From contig USIO01000001.1 of assembly GCA_900554815.1 (NCBI GenBank), positions 1-64,000 on the forward strand: DNA of 64,000 nucleotides. The letters run 5' to 3'. Numbering within the stretch: the stretch's first letter is position 1; every line of letters starts with the position of its first letter. Shown one piece after another: positions 37,861 through 47,945 of this stretch. The notes beneath the pieces are model-generated. The model saw only the letters and a list, made by a program, of their open reading frames with translations. It did not search any database and was not told the origin of the DNA. Origin of the DNA: an uncultured Clostridium sp. GTDB lineage: Bacteria > Bacillota > Clostridia > TANB77 > CAG-508. The position numbers and the translations under genes were made by a program.

Positions 37861-38286
37861 ATGAAAAAAATTACTTTTATATTAGTAGTAGCAATTTCAC
37901 TTATTTGTTTATTTGTAGTTAATGCATACGCATTAGATATGAACTTAATTAATAGTATTAGAGAAAATGAAATGGAAAGTTTTGCTGAAAACCTTTATAC
38001 TAATTCATTTTCTAATAGCACAAATTCTAATTCGCCTGGTATTGAAATAGACTTAACGCAAAATTCATCTAATAATGCAAATACAAATACAAGTACAAAT
38101 TCAAATTCGGCAAATGCCAATAACTTTTCAAATACGCCAATATATAGTAATTCTATATCCTCTGTAATAGATAGTGCAACAGATTCTGAACTTAGTATGG
38201 CTAACATTTTAAACATTTTATTGCTTGTTGTTGGAGTTTTACTCATTTTATTAGGAATTGCAATAATTATAAAAATGAAAAAATAA
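37861..38286 (+). CDS. Secreted protein with a C-terminal membrane anchor, 141 aa
   Basis: AGGAGG precedes the ATG. Signal peptide (about 1-24), a low-complexity Asn/Ser/Thr region (about 45-95), then a C-terminal transmembrane helix (ILLLVVGVLLILLGIAIII) and a short basic tail. It resembles the next gene in plan. Function unknown; likely a surface-exposed stalk. A terminator follows (38292-38322). Confidence 0.65.
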   Translation: MKKITFILVVAISLICLFVVNAYALDMNLINSIRENEMESFAENLYTNSFSNSTNSNSPGIEIDLTQNSSNNANTNTSTNSNSANANNFSNTPIYSNSISSVIDSATDSELSMANILNILLLVVGVLLILLGIAIIIKMKK

Positions 38287-38291
38287 ATTTT

Positions 38292-38322
38292 ATAAAAAAC
38301 AGATTATTTTATCTGTTTTTTA
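38292..38322 (+). terminator. Terminator after the 141-aa anchored protein
   Basis: TAAAAAACAGAT and its complement ATCTGTTTTTTA around a 6-nt loop, with T-rich sequence on the + side. Confidence 0.8.
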
Positions 38323-38395
38323 TTTTTTTATATGAATATTTTTTTATAAAAAAAACAATAATATAAATAGTTCAAAAAAATTATAGGAGGATATT

Positions 38396-38818
38396 ATGAA
38401 AAATAAGTTGTTATTATCTATATTAATAATATTTACAATTTTTTTAATTTCTATTACATGTTTTGCTAGTAACACAAATTTAGAAAATGAATTAAAAGAC
38501 TCTATAAATAAGAGTGAACATACAATTGAAAACGCAGGTGAGACTGTAAAAAATATAGCTTCGGATGTTGGAAATGGAATTCAAAATGCTGCTAGTGATA
38601 TTGGTAGAGGAATTGAAAATGTATTTCATGCTAGTAGTAATGATATGGCTGATTCTAGTGGATATGCAGCAGCTAGAACCTCAACAGATGCTTCTAGTTC
38701 TGGAGTGAGTGGAATAAGCAGAACTACTTGGATATGGCTAATTATGGGTACTGTGGGAATTGCGATTATTGCTTTAACTTGGTATTATGTAACACAAAAC
38801 AATGAATTACGTAAATAA
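38396..38818 (+). CDS. Secreted protein with a C-terminal membrane anchor, 140 aa
   Basis: AGGAGG precedes the ATG. Signal peptide (about 1-22), an amphipathic segment with repeated VGNGIQNAASDIGRGIEN motif units (about 55-80), a Ser-rich stretch, and a C-terminal transmembrane helix (WIWLIMGTVGIAIIALTWYY). The plan parallels the previous gene. Unknown function. A terminator follows. Confidence 0.65.
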   Translation: MKNKLLLSILIIFTIFLISITCFASNTNLENELKDSINKSEHTIENAGETVKNIASDVGNGIQNAASDIGRGIENVFHASSNDMADSSGYAAARTSTDASSSGVSGISRTTWIWLIMGTVGIAIIALTWYYVTQNNELRK

Positions 38819-38832
38819 ATATTATTTGATTG

Positions 38833-38860
38833 GAGCAGATTTTTGTTCTGCTCTTTTTTC
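38833..38860 (+). terminator. Terminator after the 140-aa anchored protein
   Basis: GAGCAGA (38833-38839) pairs with TCTGCTC (38847-38853), followed by six T residues. Confidence 0.85.
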
Positions 38861-38944
38861 TTATTTAGTGTATTATTCCTGTCATATTGCTTTTTATTGA
38901 ATATTTGTTATAATAAGATTATATTATTAATGAGGAGATTTGAT

Positions 38945-39430
38945 ATGGCAAAAATTATTTCTAAAAATCCTAATGCCAATCATAATTATTTTATATTAGA
39001 TACATTGGAAGCAGGAATTGTTTTAAGTGGTACAGAAATTAAATCAATTAAAAGTGGAAAAGTAAATTTAAAAGATTCATATGCAACTATAAAAAATGGA
39101 GAAATATACATATATGGATTACATATTAGCCCATATGAACATGGAAATATTTACAATAAAGACCCTTTAAGAGATAGAAAATTACTTCTAAATAAAAACG
39201 AAATTAATAAATTAATAGGATTAATTAAACAAAAAGGATATTCATTAATTCCTGTTTGCTTATATTTTAAAAATAATTTTGTAAAGGTTGAACTCGGAAT
39301 TGCAAAAGGTAAAAAGTTGTATGATAAACGTAATGAATTAGCAAAAAAGGATGCTATGCGTAATATTGAAAGAACTTTAAAAGAGAAAAATCAGATAAAG
39401 CTTTTATCTAAAGTTAGCTTTAAAGCATAA
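38945..39430 (+). CDS. smpB: SsrA-binding protein SmpB
   Basis: The start is set at ATG 38945 ([19 protein letters not shown]), with GAGGAG upstream; an open frame extends further 5' but begins with an unlikely hydrophobic run. The 161-aa protein has the SmpB motifs [21 protein letters not shown] (here [17 protein letters not shown]), [13 protein letters not shown], and the basic C-terminus ([16 protein letters not shown]) that works with tmRNA in ribosome rescue. Confidence 0.96.
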   Translation: MAKIISKNPNANHNYFILDTLEAGIVLSGTEIKSIKSGKVNLKDSYATIKNGEIYIYGLHISPYEHGNIYNKDPLRDRKLLLNKNEINKLIGLIKQKGYSLIPVCLYFKNNFVKVELGIAKGKKLYDKRNELAKKDAMRNIERTLKEKNQIKLLSKVSFKA

Positions 39431-39442
39431 GATAAAAGCTTT
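39397..39442. terminator. Bidirectional terminator between smpB and gerW
   Basis: A perfect 13-bp stem (39397-39409 with 39430-39442) whose left arm lies inside the smpB coding end. Confidence 0.7.
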
Positions 39443-39448
39443 ATGAAT

Positions 39449-40048
39449 TTATTTTTCAAAATTTTCCATATCTATAATGTCATTGACAATATCTTCTGTT
39501 TCATCATACTCTACTTCGTAATCGTTTTTCCAGTTTTCTTTATACTGTGGTTTTATTTTTTCTGCTTTAACTTTAGGTCTATCGTTTTCTTTAGTAATAG
39601 ATTCTTTTGTAGCATTCTTTTCTTGTTCTTTTTGCTTTTGATCTAATTGTTTATTTAATACTTTATTTATTTTATCTAACAAATCTGGAACGTAGTCTAT
39701 TAATTTGTCAACTGCTGAAACATGATTTACTGGTAATAGTTTTACTTGTCCTTCTTGAATAATTAAAAATGCTTCTGGGCTTATATTAACTCCTGCTCCA
39801 CTTCCTCCACCAAAAGGAAGCCTATACTGAATTTCTTCTTCTTTTTCCTTTTTTGTGTATTCATCAATCGTTTCGCCTTTAAATTCACTTCCACCTGCTG
39901 CAAATCCAAACGTTACTTTTGAAATTGGTATAACTACAACATTATTAGATGTTTCAATTGGCTCTCCTATAATTGTATTTACATCGACCATGTCTTGAAT
40001 ACTGTTCATTGCTGTTATCATTAAACCTTCTATTGGATGCTCTTCCAT
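39449..40048 (-). CDS. ytfJ: Spore protein GerW/YtfJ
   Basis: The start is set at ATG 40048 (MEEHPIEGLMITAMNSIQDM), behind AAGGTGGGG. The 199-aa protein has the YtfJ core (IGEPIETSNNVVVIPISKVTFGFAAGG, then GGGSGAGVNISPEAFL) and a charged C-terminal tail longer than usual. In Bacillus this spore protein is needed for germination. It overlaps the 3' end of the DUF2953 gene, the standard ytfI-ytfJ arrangement. Confidence 0.9.
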   Translation of the reverse strand: MEEHPIEGLMITAMNSIQDMVDVNTIIGEPIETSNNVVVIPISKVTFGFAAGGSEFKGETIDEYTKKEKEEEIQYRLPFGGGSGAGVNISPEAFLIIQEGQVKLLPVNHVSAVDKLIDYVPDLLDKINKVLNKQLDQKQKEQEKNATKESITKENDRPKVKAEKIKPQYKENWKNDYEVEYDETEDIVNDIIDMENFEK

Positions 40049-40619
40049 TTTTATCCCCACCTTTTTCTTGTAAATAAATATATATTATGTTTATAATATG
40101 CACCATTTTTATGCTTATTATACTATTTAGTTTAAAATCTAAACAATTTTTACCATTTTGAATAGGTAATATCTGATAAAATATTTTATTATAATCTTTA
40201 GTTTCAACAATATGAGGTAATATTATAGAAACAATTATTGATAAGAAAAGTACTAGCGAATTTGTGAGGAAAGTGTTTTCTGTTCCTAAATAAAATTTCA
40301 TATAAAACTCTTCTACTTGTAAATGTAATTTTTTTAATACTTTAAAAATAAAATTACTATATTTAATATCTGTTGAAATTGATGGGAGCTTTGCTTTTTT
40401 AAATAACTTGCTATTCTGGTTAAGATGTATTCCAAGTATTTTTATTTTATTAAAAAAGTAAATTTCTATATGTATTTTGTATTCATATTGTAGTTTATAT
40501 TGTAATATGTTATTAAACTTTAAATTTATTAATCTTATTTTTATAGTTGAAAATAAGATTAGTAAAAAATAAATGCATAAGAAAATTATAATTCCTAGTA
40601 ATATAAAAACAAATATCAT
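39954..40619 (-). CDS. DUF2953 family protein (YtfI-like)
   Basis: A 221-aa protein with an N-terminal transmembrane helix (about 2-24), the IHIEIYFFNKIKILG strand region, and a second hydrophobic region (VLFLSIIVSIILPHIV). It occurs next to ytfJ in sporulating Firmicutes. It ends inside the ytfJ gene (about 95-bp overlap); no CGG is present at this overlap, so I take it as a real overlap, not a shift. Confidence 0.75.
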   Translation of the reverse strand: MIFVFILLGIIIFLCIYFLLILFSTIKIRLINLKFNNILQYKLQYEYKIHIEIYFFNKIKILGIHLNQNSKLFKKAKLPSISTDIKYSNFIFKVLKKLHLQVEEFYMKFYLGTENTFLTNSLVLFLSIIVSIILPHIVETKDYNKIFYQILPIQNGKNCLDFKLNSIISIKMVHIINIIYIYLQEKGGDKNGRASNRRFNDNSNEQYSRHGRCKYNYRRAN

Positions 40620-40696
40620 AAATAGTTCACCCTTACTATTATTTTTACCTTAAATTTAAGTTTTAAACAAAATATTATAGTTATATATCTTCTCTA

Positions 40697-40725
40697 TTGA
40701 CTAGAATTTACCACTATGTTAAAAT
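40697..40725 (+). promoter_or_regulatory. Promoter of tyrS
   Basis: TTGACT (40697-40702), a 17-bp spacer, and TAAAAT (40720-40725), 34 bp upstream of the tyrS start. No T-box structure is visible in the leader, which is too short for one. Confidence 0.5.
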
Positions 40726-40759
40726 AGTAAAAATTAAAAGATGAAAGGAATTGGTAATA

Positions 40760-41980
40760 ATGTCAAACGTATTTGATATACTATATGAACGTGGTTTTAT
40801 TGAGCAAATTACTCATGAAAAAGAAGTAAAAGAATTATTTCAAAAGGAGAGCGTTCCTTTTTATATAGGTTTTGATCCAACAGCAGATAGCCTTCATGTA
40901 GGGCATTTTGTCTCTATGATGGTAGCATCTCATATGCAAAAATGTGGTCATAAACCAATTATTTTAATTGGTGGAGGTACTGCTACTATTGGTGATCCTT
41001 CTGGTAAAAGTAATATGAGAAGGATGATGTCTCGTGAAGAAATTAATCATAATGTTGAATGTTTTAAAATACAGCTTTCTAAGTTTTTAGATTTTGAAGG
41101 TAAAAATGCTGCAATTATTGTAAATAATGCAGATTGGTTATTAGATTTGAAATTCATAGACTTTGTAAGAAACATTGGTAGTTTATTTTCTGTTAATCGC
41201 ATGCTTACTGCTGAATGTTATAAACAAAGAATGGAACAAGGGCTAACTTTTTTTGAACTAAGCTATATGTTAATGCAATCTTATGACTTTTTATATTTGC
41301 ATGATCATTATGGTTGTAAATTACAGCTTGGTGGTAATGATCAGTGGTCTAATATTATTGGCGGTGTGGATTTAATTAGAAAACTAGGTAATGATGATTC
41401 ATATGGGCTTACTTTTAAGCTCCTTACAACAAAGGAAGGCAAAAAAATGGGGAAAACAGAAAAAGGAGCATTATGGCTAGATCCTAAAAAAACTTCTCCA
41501 TACGAGTTCTATCAGTACTGGCGAAATATTGCTGATGAAGATGTTAAAACTGTTTTATGTTTGCTTACTTTTCTCCCAATGTCTGAAGTAGAAAGATTAT
41601 CTAATTTAAAATATGAGTCCATAAACGAGGCCAAAAAAATTGCTGCATTTGAAATTACATCTTTAATTCATGGAAAAGAAGAAGCAAAAAAAGCTGAAGA
41701 AGCTGCGAATTCACTATTTGGCGGTACTTTACTTAATACTGAAAATATGCCTACAATAAAATTAAAAGATTGTAATATTTCTATTTTAGATGCTATAATT
41801 AAATGCGGTTTTGCAAATTCTAAAGGACAAGCAAAGACTTTAATTTTACAAGGTGGAATCTCATTGAATGATGAAAAAATAGAAGATATTTCTTATATCT
41901 TTTCTAATAAAGATTTTAAAAAGGGTTATGCTCTTTTGAAAAAAGGGAAAAAATCTTATTATAAATTAGAGCAGGAATAA
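40760..41980 (+). CDS. tyrS: Tyrosyl-tRNA synthetase
   Basis: The start is set at ATG 40760 (MSNVFDILYERG), with AAAGGAA upstream. The 406-aa class I synthetase shows the HIGH-type motif (HVGHF), the tyrosine pocket (YDFLYLHDHYGCKLQLGGNDQW, here in part), the KMSKS-type loop (KKMGKTEKG) and a C-terminal S4 RNA-binding domain (about 340-400). It charges tRNA-Tyr. The frame is intact; its CGG triplets are all out of frame (IIGGVD, KCGFAN, FGGTLL). Confidence 0.97.
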   Translation: MSNVFDILYERGFIEQITHEKEVKELFQKESVPFYIGFDPTADSLHVGHFVSMMVASHMQKCGHKPIILIGGGTATIGDPSGKSNMRRMMSREEINHNVECFKIQLSKFLDFEGKNAAIIVNNADWLLDLKFIDFVRNIGSLFSVNRMLTAECYKQRMEQGLTFFELSYMLMQSYDFLYLHDHYGCKLQLGGNDQWSNIIGGVDLIRKLGNDDSYGLTFKLLTTKEGKKMGKTEKGALWLDPKKTSPYEFYQYWRNIADEDVKTVLCLLTFLPMSEVERLSNLKYESINEAKKIAAFEITSLIHGKEEAKKAEEAANSLFGGTLLNTENMPTIKLKDCNISILDAIIKCGFANSKGQAKTLILQGGISLNDEKIEDISYIFSNKDFKKGYALLKKGKKSYYKLEQE

Positions 41981-41988
41981 TTTGACAT

Positions 41989-42022
41989 AAAATATGGTGC
42001 CTATTTTAAGGCACCATATTTT
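41989..42022. terminator. Bidirectional terminator between tyrS and clpX
   Basis: AAAATATGGTGCCT (41989-42002) pairs perfectly with AGGCACCATATTTT (42009-42022). Confidence 0.9.
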
Positions 42023-43325
42023 ATGCTGTTTTATTGCTTTTTTTAGGTTCTATTTTCTTTTTTATAATTCTTTTTAGTTCTGTTCTATTTTCATTAACTA
42101 TTACCTTTGGAGCTGTTCCCTTTTCTACTGTTTCTTTTGTTACAATACACTTTTCTATTTTAGGATTAGATGGAATGTCAAACATAATATCCCTCATTAC
42201 TTCTTCTATAATGGCTCTTAGTCCTCTTGCTCCTGTTTTTCTTTCGATTGCTTTGTCTACAATTAAATTTAATGCTTCTGGCTCAAATTCAAGTTCTACA
42301 TTATCAAATTTGAATAATTTTTTGTATTGTTTAACTAATGCATTTTTTGGTTCTGAAATAATTTTTATTAAAGCATCTTTGTCTAATTCTTTTAATGTTG
42401 CAATAATTGGTAATCTACCAACAAATTCTGGAATTAATCCAAATTTTAGCAAGTCTTGTGGTAGTAATTCTTCATAAATTTTATATTTATCAACCTCTTT
42501 TTTGCTTTCTATTGTAGCACCAAAGCCAATTGATTTTTTCCCAATTCTATCCTTGATTATATTTTCTAGTCCTTCAAAAGCTCCCCCACAAATAAATAAT
42601 ATATTTTCTGTATTAATTTGTAAAAACTCTTGATGAGGGTGTTTTCTTCCCCCTTGTGGTGGTACAGAAGCTACAGTACCTTCTATTATTTTTAGTAGGG
42701 CTTGTTGCACTCCTTCTCCACTAACATCTCTTGTAATTGATGGATTTTCTGACTTTCTTGATATTTTATCAATTTCGTCTATATATATAATACCTTTTTC
42801 TGCCTTAGAAATATCATAATCTGCGGCTTGTATTAATCTTAACAATATGTTTTCAACATCTTCTCCCACATATCCGGCTTCTGTTAATGTAGTAGCATCT
42901 GCTATTGCAAAAGGTACATCTAAAATTTTAGCTAGTGTTTGTGCTAGTAATGTTTTTCCACATCCTGTTGGTCCTAGTAGTAAAATATTACTCTTTTGAA
43001 TTTCAACGTCTTTATCTTTATCCTCACTATTAATACGTTTATAGTGATTATATACTGCTACAGATAAAGTTTTTTTGGCATTATCTTGGCCTACAATATA
43101 TTGATCTAGAATATCTTTTATTTCCTTTGGATTTGGAATTTTTTCATCAGATATGTTATATTCTATTTCGCTTTCTAAAAATTCATCATCTAGTATATTA
43201 TTACATACATGAATACATTCATCACATATAAAAACATTTGGTCCTGCAATAATTTTTTTAACAGAATCTTGTGATTTACCACAAAAAGAACATTTAATAT
43301 TTTTATTTAAATCGTTTTTAGGCAT
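42021..43325 (-). CDS. clpX: ATP-dependent Clp protease ATP-binding subunit ClpX
   Basis: A 434-aa protein with an N-terminal zinc-binding domain (CSFCGKSQ and CDECIHVC), Walker A (GPTGCGKT), Walker B ([10 protein letters not shown]), the pore GYVGED loop, the ClpP-binding IGFGA loop, and a C-terminal lid. It unfolds substrates and feeds ClpP. It forms the conserved tig-clpP-clpX block. Confidence 0.98.
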   Translation of the reverse strand: MPKNDLNKNIKCSFCGKSQDSVKKIIAGPNVFICDECIHVCNNILDDEFLESEIEYNISDEKIPNPKEIKDILDQYIVGQDNAKKTLSVAVYNHYKRINSEDKDKDVEIQKSNILLLGPTGCGKTLLAQTLAKILDVPFAIADATTLTEAGYVGEDVENILLRLIQAADYDISKAEKGIIYIDEIDKISRKSENPSITRDVSGEGVQQALLKIIEGTVASVPPQGGRKHPHQEFLQINTENILFICGGAFEGLENIIKDRIGKKSIGFGATIESKKEVDKYKIYEELLPQDLLKFGLIPEFVGRLPIIATLKELDKDALIKIISEPKNALVKQYKKLFKFDNVELEFEPEALNLIVDKAIERKTGARGLRAIIEEVMRDIMFDIPSNPKIEKCIVTKETVEKGTAPKVIVNENRTELKRIIKKKIEPKKSNKTA

Positions 43326-43410
43326 GGCATACTCCTTATTTAAATTTTAAGGGGCACATCATTTATTTTGTGTCCCAATTTTTCCTATGTAACAAGGTTA
43401 AGTTTTTTTG

Positions 43411-44013
43411 TTATATTCTTTTATTTAGTATTCCATCAATTAATCCATATTTTAATGCTTCTTCTGAAGTCATATAATTATCTCTTTCTGTATCTTTTTC
43501 TATTGTTTCTAAACTTTGACCAGTTCTATCACTTAATAATTTATTTAATTTTTGCCTTGTTTTTACCATATGATCTGCATGTATTTTTATTTCTGTTGTT
43601 TGTCCAGATAGTCCCCCACCGGCTATTAGTGGCTGGTGAATTAATATTTCAGCATTTGGTGTAGCAAATCTTTTTCCTTTTTCGCCAGATGCAAGTAAAA
43701 CAGCCCCCATACTAGCCGCCATTCCAATGCAAATTGTTGATACAGGGCATTTAATATAATTCATAGTGTCTACAATTCCCATACCATCAGTAATAGAACC
43801 TCCTGGTGAATTAATATATAAATTAATTTCTTTATCTGGGTCTTCAGATTCCAAAAATAATAGTTGTGCTATAACTAAGCTTGAAGTTGTAGGATTTACG
43901 TCCTCTCCTAAAAATATTATTCTATCTTTTAATAGTCTAGAGAAAATATCATATGATCTTTCCCCTCTATTTGTTTGTTCAATAACATATGGTACTAAAC
44001 TATTATTTATCAT
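43411..44013 (-). CDS. clpP: ATP-dependent Clp protease proteolytic subunit ClpP
   Basis: A 200-aa serine protease. Catalytic Ser in GMAASMGA (about residue 102), His in LIHQP (about 127), Asp in the TERDNYM segment (about 176). It forms the tetradecameric barrel partner of ClpX. It is followed by clpX and preceded by tig on the same strand. Confidence 0.98.
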   Translation of the reverse strand: MINNSLVPYVIEQTNRGERSYDIFSRLLKDRIIFLGEDVNPTTSSLVIAQLLFLESEDPDKEINLYINSPGGSITDGMGIVDTMNYIKCPVSTICIGMAASMGAVLLASGEKGKRFATPNAEILIHQPLIAGGGLSGQTTEIKIHADHMVKTRQKLNKLLSDRTGQSLETIEKDTERDNYMTSEEALKYGLIDGILNKRI

Positions 44014-44029
44014 TATTTATCCTCCTTAT

Positions 44030-45319
44030 TTACTTTTTAGTAAATTTAGCATTGTCTACAATATATTTAATTGATTTTTCTGTCTTAATACTTTCTTCTA
44101 TGTATTTTGTTAATTGTTCGTTCTGTTTTATTTCGTCTTCTTTTTTTCCATATTTTTCAGCCATTTCTTTTAGTTTTTCACTAATTTCAATATCAGAAAC
44201 TATTATATTGGCATCTTTTGCAACAGCCTCTAAAACTAGTCTAGATTTTACACTTTCTTCTGCTTGTTTTTCGTAGTCTTTTCTAAAATCTTCTATTGAT
44301 TTTCCTATCATTTTTAAGTAGTCATTCAATTTAAGACCCTGGTATGCAAGTCTTCCTTCTATTTCCTTTGACATATTATCTATTTCTGTTTCTATCATTC
44401 CAGAAGGTATTTCTACTTCGGTATTATTACATACAGCTTTAATTGCTGCTTCTTCTGTTTCGTATTTTGCTTTTGATTGGTTTTCTTTTTCTAATTTTTT
44501 TTGTATGCTTTCCTTTAATTCTTTTAAAGTATCAAACTCACTAACGTCTTTAGCAAATTCGTCATCTAATGTAGGCAATTCTTTTTTCTTTATTTGATGT
44601 AGTTTTACTTTAAATGTTGCATCTTTTCCTGCCAAATCTTTTGAAAAATATTCGTCAGGGAATTTTACATTTATTTCTTTTTCTTCATTAATTTTCATTC
44701 CAATTAGTTGTTCTTCAAATCCTTCAATAAATGTATGACTACCAATTGTTAGTTCATGGTTTTCGGCTTTTCCACCTTCAAATGCTGTACCATTTACAAA
44801 TCCTTCAAAGTCAATAACAACAATATCACCATCTTCTACATTTCTATCTTCAATTGTTATTATTCTTGAATTTTTTTCTTGCATATGTAGTAATTCATGA
44901 TTAATATCTTCGTCAGATACATTATACTCAATTTTTGGTATTTCTATACCTTTATATTTTCCAACTGTTACTTCTGGTTTTGTTTGAACTATAGCTGTAA
45001 AAATTAAATCTTTTCCTTTACCAATTTGAGTAATATCTATATCTGGTTTGCTAACAGCTTCGATTTTGTTTTCTTCAAGTTCTTTTTCGTATATTGGACC
45101 AACTAATTCATTAAATGCATCTTCATAGAAAATTTCATCACCATAGAATTTTTCTACAATATTCATTGGCGCTTTGCCTTTTCTAAAACCTGGTATAGTA
45201 AAGTGTTTCATGTTTTTACGAAAAACTTCTTTAATTGCTTCATCAAATTTTTCTGATTCAATTTTAAATTCTAATTTTAATTCATTATTATTTTTTGTTT
45301 TTTCAATTTTAATACTCAT
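44030..45319 (-). CDS. tig: Trigger factor (ribosome-associated peptidyl-prolyl isomerase)
   Basis: The start is set at 45319 (MSIKIEKTKNNN), with GGAGGAA upstream; twelve extra codons lie in the longer frame. The 429-aa protein has the ribosome-binding signature PGFRKGKAP (about 44-52), a central FKBP-type domain (VEDGDIVVIDFEGFVNG), and the C-terminal chaperone arms. It binds nascent chains at the ribosome exit. Confidence 0.96.
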   Translation of the reverse strand: MSIKIEKTKNNNELKLEFKIESEKFDEAIKEVFRKNMKHFTIPGFRKGKAPMNIVEKFYGDEIFYEDAFNELVGPIYEKELEENKIEAVSKPDIDITQIGKGKDLIFTAIVQTKPEVTVGKYKGIEIPKIEYNVSDEDINHELLHMQEKNSRIITIEDRNVEDGDIVVIDFEGFVNGTAFEGGKAENHELTIGSHTFIEGFEEQLIGMKINEEKEINVKFPDEYFSKDLAGKDATFKVKLHQIKKKELPTLDDEFAKDVSEFDTLKELKESIQKKLEKENQSKAKYETEEAAIKAVCNNTEVEIPSGMIETEIDNMSKEIEGRLAYQGLKLNDYLKMIGKSIEDFRKDYEKQAEESVKSRLVLEAVAKDANIIVSDIEISEKLKEMAEKYGKKEDEIKQNEQLTKYIEESIKTEKSIKYIVDNAKFTKK

Positions 45320-45398
45320 TTTAAACTCATTCCTCCAATAATTTTTGCTTTTCAACAGCTTTTATATTATATCATAAAATACTGCAATTGCAAGTGCT

Positions 45399-46095
45399 TT
45401 AAACTAATTTTATTAATCTAAATTGTGTATAGTCACAACTAACTAGTTGAAACATAATATTTTCTACCATTCCTTCAATAGCTTCTTTGTGTGATTGTCC
45501 ATGCAAGTGTCCATAGATACATTTAATTACATTATATTTTTTCATTGTTTCTACAAAGTTACATTCATCACCTAAATCATTAAATGGCGGATAATGCATT
45601 ACTACAATAATTGGACTTTTGTTTCCATAATTTATTATACCATTTTTTAAAGATAATTCTAATCTTAGTTTTTCTCTTTTTAATATTTTCTTATTTTCTT
45701 CTGTTTTTAGTGCAGACCATCCTCTGCATCCTGCTATAATATAATTGCCGAATTTTATAGCTATTGTTATAAATAAAATCTATGTTCTCAAAATTATTTT
45801 GTTTTAAAAAGCTTCTCATAGATTTAAGAGTTGTCCACCAATAGTCATGGTTTCCTTTTAATAATAGTTTTTTGCCAGGTAAATTAGACAAATATTTAAA
45901 ATCATTAATTGTATCATTTAAATACATTGCCCACGAAAAGTCGCCTAATATAAGTACTGTATCTTCATTAGTTACAGTTTCTTCCCAATTTTTTTTTATT
46001 TTTTCAAAATGTTCATCCCAGTTTTCACCAAATATATCCATTGGCTTATTGTTTCCAAATGATAAATGTAAATCTGCAATAGCAAATATACTCAT
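45399..46095 (-). CDS. Metallophosphoesterase, needing a +1 frameshift at CGG codon 116
   Basis: The N-terminus gives IFAIADLHLSFG and LILGDFSWAM (metal ligands), and KLLLKGNHDYWW (about 79-90). At CGG (45748-45750) the frame breaks at NNSYKI; skipping the C restores GNYIIAGCRGWSA, then VMHYPPFND and IYGHLHG (the C-terminal metal-binding histidines). The total is 231 aa, normal for this calcineurin-like family. Both parts contribute catalytic ligands, so the full frame is needed for activity. It starts 13 bp after the true end of tsaD. Confidence 0.9.
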
Positions 46096-46107
46096 ATTTT
46101 ACTCCTT

Positions 46108-47104
46108 TTATAACTTCAAATTTGGTACTGCATTAAGTTTTAAATTTGCAAATTTTTCTTTTTTAAAATAATAATATCCGTGCTGCAGCAATCATTGCGG
46201 CATTATCTGTACATAATGTAATTTCTGGATAATATATTTTATAGTCCATTTTTTTTAGCTTTTCAAATTCATTTCTTATATAACTATTTGCAGATACTCC
46301 TCCAGCTAATGCAATAGTTTTTATATTTAAATTTTGTGCTGCTTTTAAAGTATTTTTTGTTAAAATCTCGGTAACATCTTTTTCAAAACTTGCACATAAG
46401 TTAGCTTTGTTTGTTTCTGGATGATGATACATTAAATTAATAATTGCTGTTTTAATTCCGCTAAAACTAAAATCTAAATTATCTAAATTCGTTTGGGGTA
46501 ATTTAATATCAGGTATACCTTCTTTTGCTAGTTTATCTACTTTTGGGCCACCTGGGTATCCCAATCCTATAACTCTTGCAACTTTGTCAAAAGCTTCTCC
46601 TATTGCATCATCACGAGTTTTTCCTAAAACATTAAATTCCGTATAATCTTTAATATGAACTAGATGAGTATGTCCTCCAGAAATAATTAAACACAAAAAT
46701 GGTGGTTCTAATTCTTTATGTGTTACATAATTAGCTGCAATATGCCCTTGTATATGATTTACTGCAATTAAAGGCTTCTTTAAAGCATAGCTTAATGCTT
46801 TTGCATAAGACACTCCTACCAATAAAGCTCCAACTAGTCCTGGTCCATAAGTACATGCAATTGCATCTATTTCGTCTAATTTTACATTTGACTCTTTTAA
46901 TGATTTTTGTACAACAGTATTAATAGCCTCGACATGACATCTAGAGGCTATTTCTGGTACAACTCCACCATATTTTTCATGTATTTTAATTTGTGAATTT
47001 ATTACATTAGACAATACTTCTCTTCCGTTTTTTACAATTGCTACAGAAGTTTCATCACAGCTTGTTTCAATTCCTAATATATATGTATTTTTTATAGTTT
47101 TCAC
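46108..47104 (-). CDS. tsaD: tRNA threonylcarbamoyladenosine transferase TsaD; true C-terminus lies beyond a CGG
   Basis: Family motifs: [25 protein letters not shown] and ISGGHTHLV (metal-binding histidines), [16 protein letters not shown] (here [16 protein letters not shown]) and [10 protein letters not shown]. Read straight, the protein would stop 4 codons after CGG codon 309 (46178-46180) as RILLF. With a +1 shift it continues [23 protein letters not shown] and stops at 46108, which is the normal TsaD ending. The full length is 331 aa. It makes the t6A base in tRNA with TsaB/TsaE. Confidence 0.95.
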
Positions 47105-47136
47105 TCCTTATTATAGTAGTTTTTGTTAATTTTATA

Positions 47137-47787
47137 TTATAAAAATAATTCAAAAATGTTTAAAACTAGCCAGTTTAATCCACTGTATACAGCGTTAAAT
47201 ATTGGTGTTAAAATAAATGAAGAAATACCAGTAATCCAAATTACTAAAAATATAATATAAAATATTCTTTCGTTATTTTCAAACCAGTTTACCGCATTAT
47301 ATGGTAAAAAATTTTTTAATATTTTTGACCCATCTAACGGTGGTAGTGGGATTAAATTGAATATTCCTAATCCTATATTAATAACACAGCTAAAGCTACA
47401 TATAGAGTATAAAACATTAAATAAGGTAGTATCAGGTGCAAAAAATTGTATTGCAACAGTTAATATCATAAAAATAATTGCCAATATAAAATTCATTAAT
47501 GGACCTGCAAAAGATACAATCGCTTCACCAGTACGCAATGACACTTTATTGTCAAAATTGCGTGGATTTATTTGTACAGGTTTTCCCCATCCAAAACCTG
47601 CTAATAGTAATAGTATAAATCCTATTGGATCAATATGAGTCAAAGGATTTAAATTTAGTCTTCCTTGCGAACGAGGAGTATAATCTCCTAATTTGTCTGC
47701 AGCATATGCATGTGCAAATTCATGGAATGTAATAGCTATAATTACACCTGGTAACATTAAAATTTTTACTAATAAATAATTATCCAT
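47137..47787 (-). CDS. Site-2 protease family (M50) membrane metalloprotease
   Basis: A 216-aa polytopic protein with the zinc motif HEFAHA (about residue 22) in the second half of the first hydrophobic segment, and a second metal ligand region NLIPLPPLDGSKI (about 145). At least four hydrophobic segments. It would cleave membrane-embedded substrates; the substrate is unknown. It is co-directional with tsaD. Confidence 0.9.
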   Translation of the reverse strand: MDNYLLVKILMLPGVIIAITFHEFAHAYAADKLGDYTPRSQGRLNLNPLTHIDPIGFILLLLAGFGWGKPVQINPRNFDNKVSLRTGEAIVSFAGPLMNFILAIIFMILTVAIQFFAPDTTLFNVLYSICSFSCVINIGLGIFNLIPLPPLDGSKILKNFLPYNAVNWFENNERIFYIIFLVIWITGISSFILTPIFNAVYSGLNWLVLNIFELFL

Positions 47788-47945
47788 TTGGTCTCCTTAC
47801 TATAAATTAAAGTTTTAAACGTTTAATTGTTAGTTTTATAAAATATAAATTGTTTTTATTTTATAAACTATATCATATATTAATTAAAAATTCAATTATT
47901 AAAAATAACTTTTAAATAATTGAATTTTAGTTTATTTAAAATTTA

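Noticed and set aside
39954..40060. The overlap of the DUF2953 and ytfJ genes as another recoding site
   Set aside because: No CGG is present and both proteins look complete. I take it as a natural overlap.
40620..40759. T-box leader upstream of tyrS
   Set aside because: The leader is too short, with the promoter 34 bp from the start, and has no T-box core sequence or terminator.
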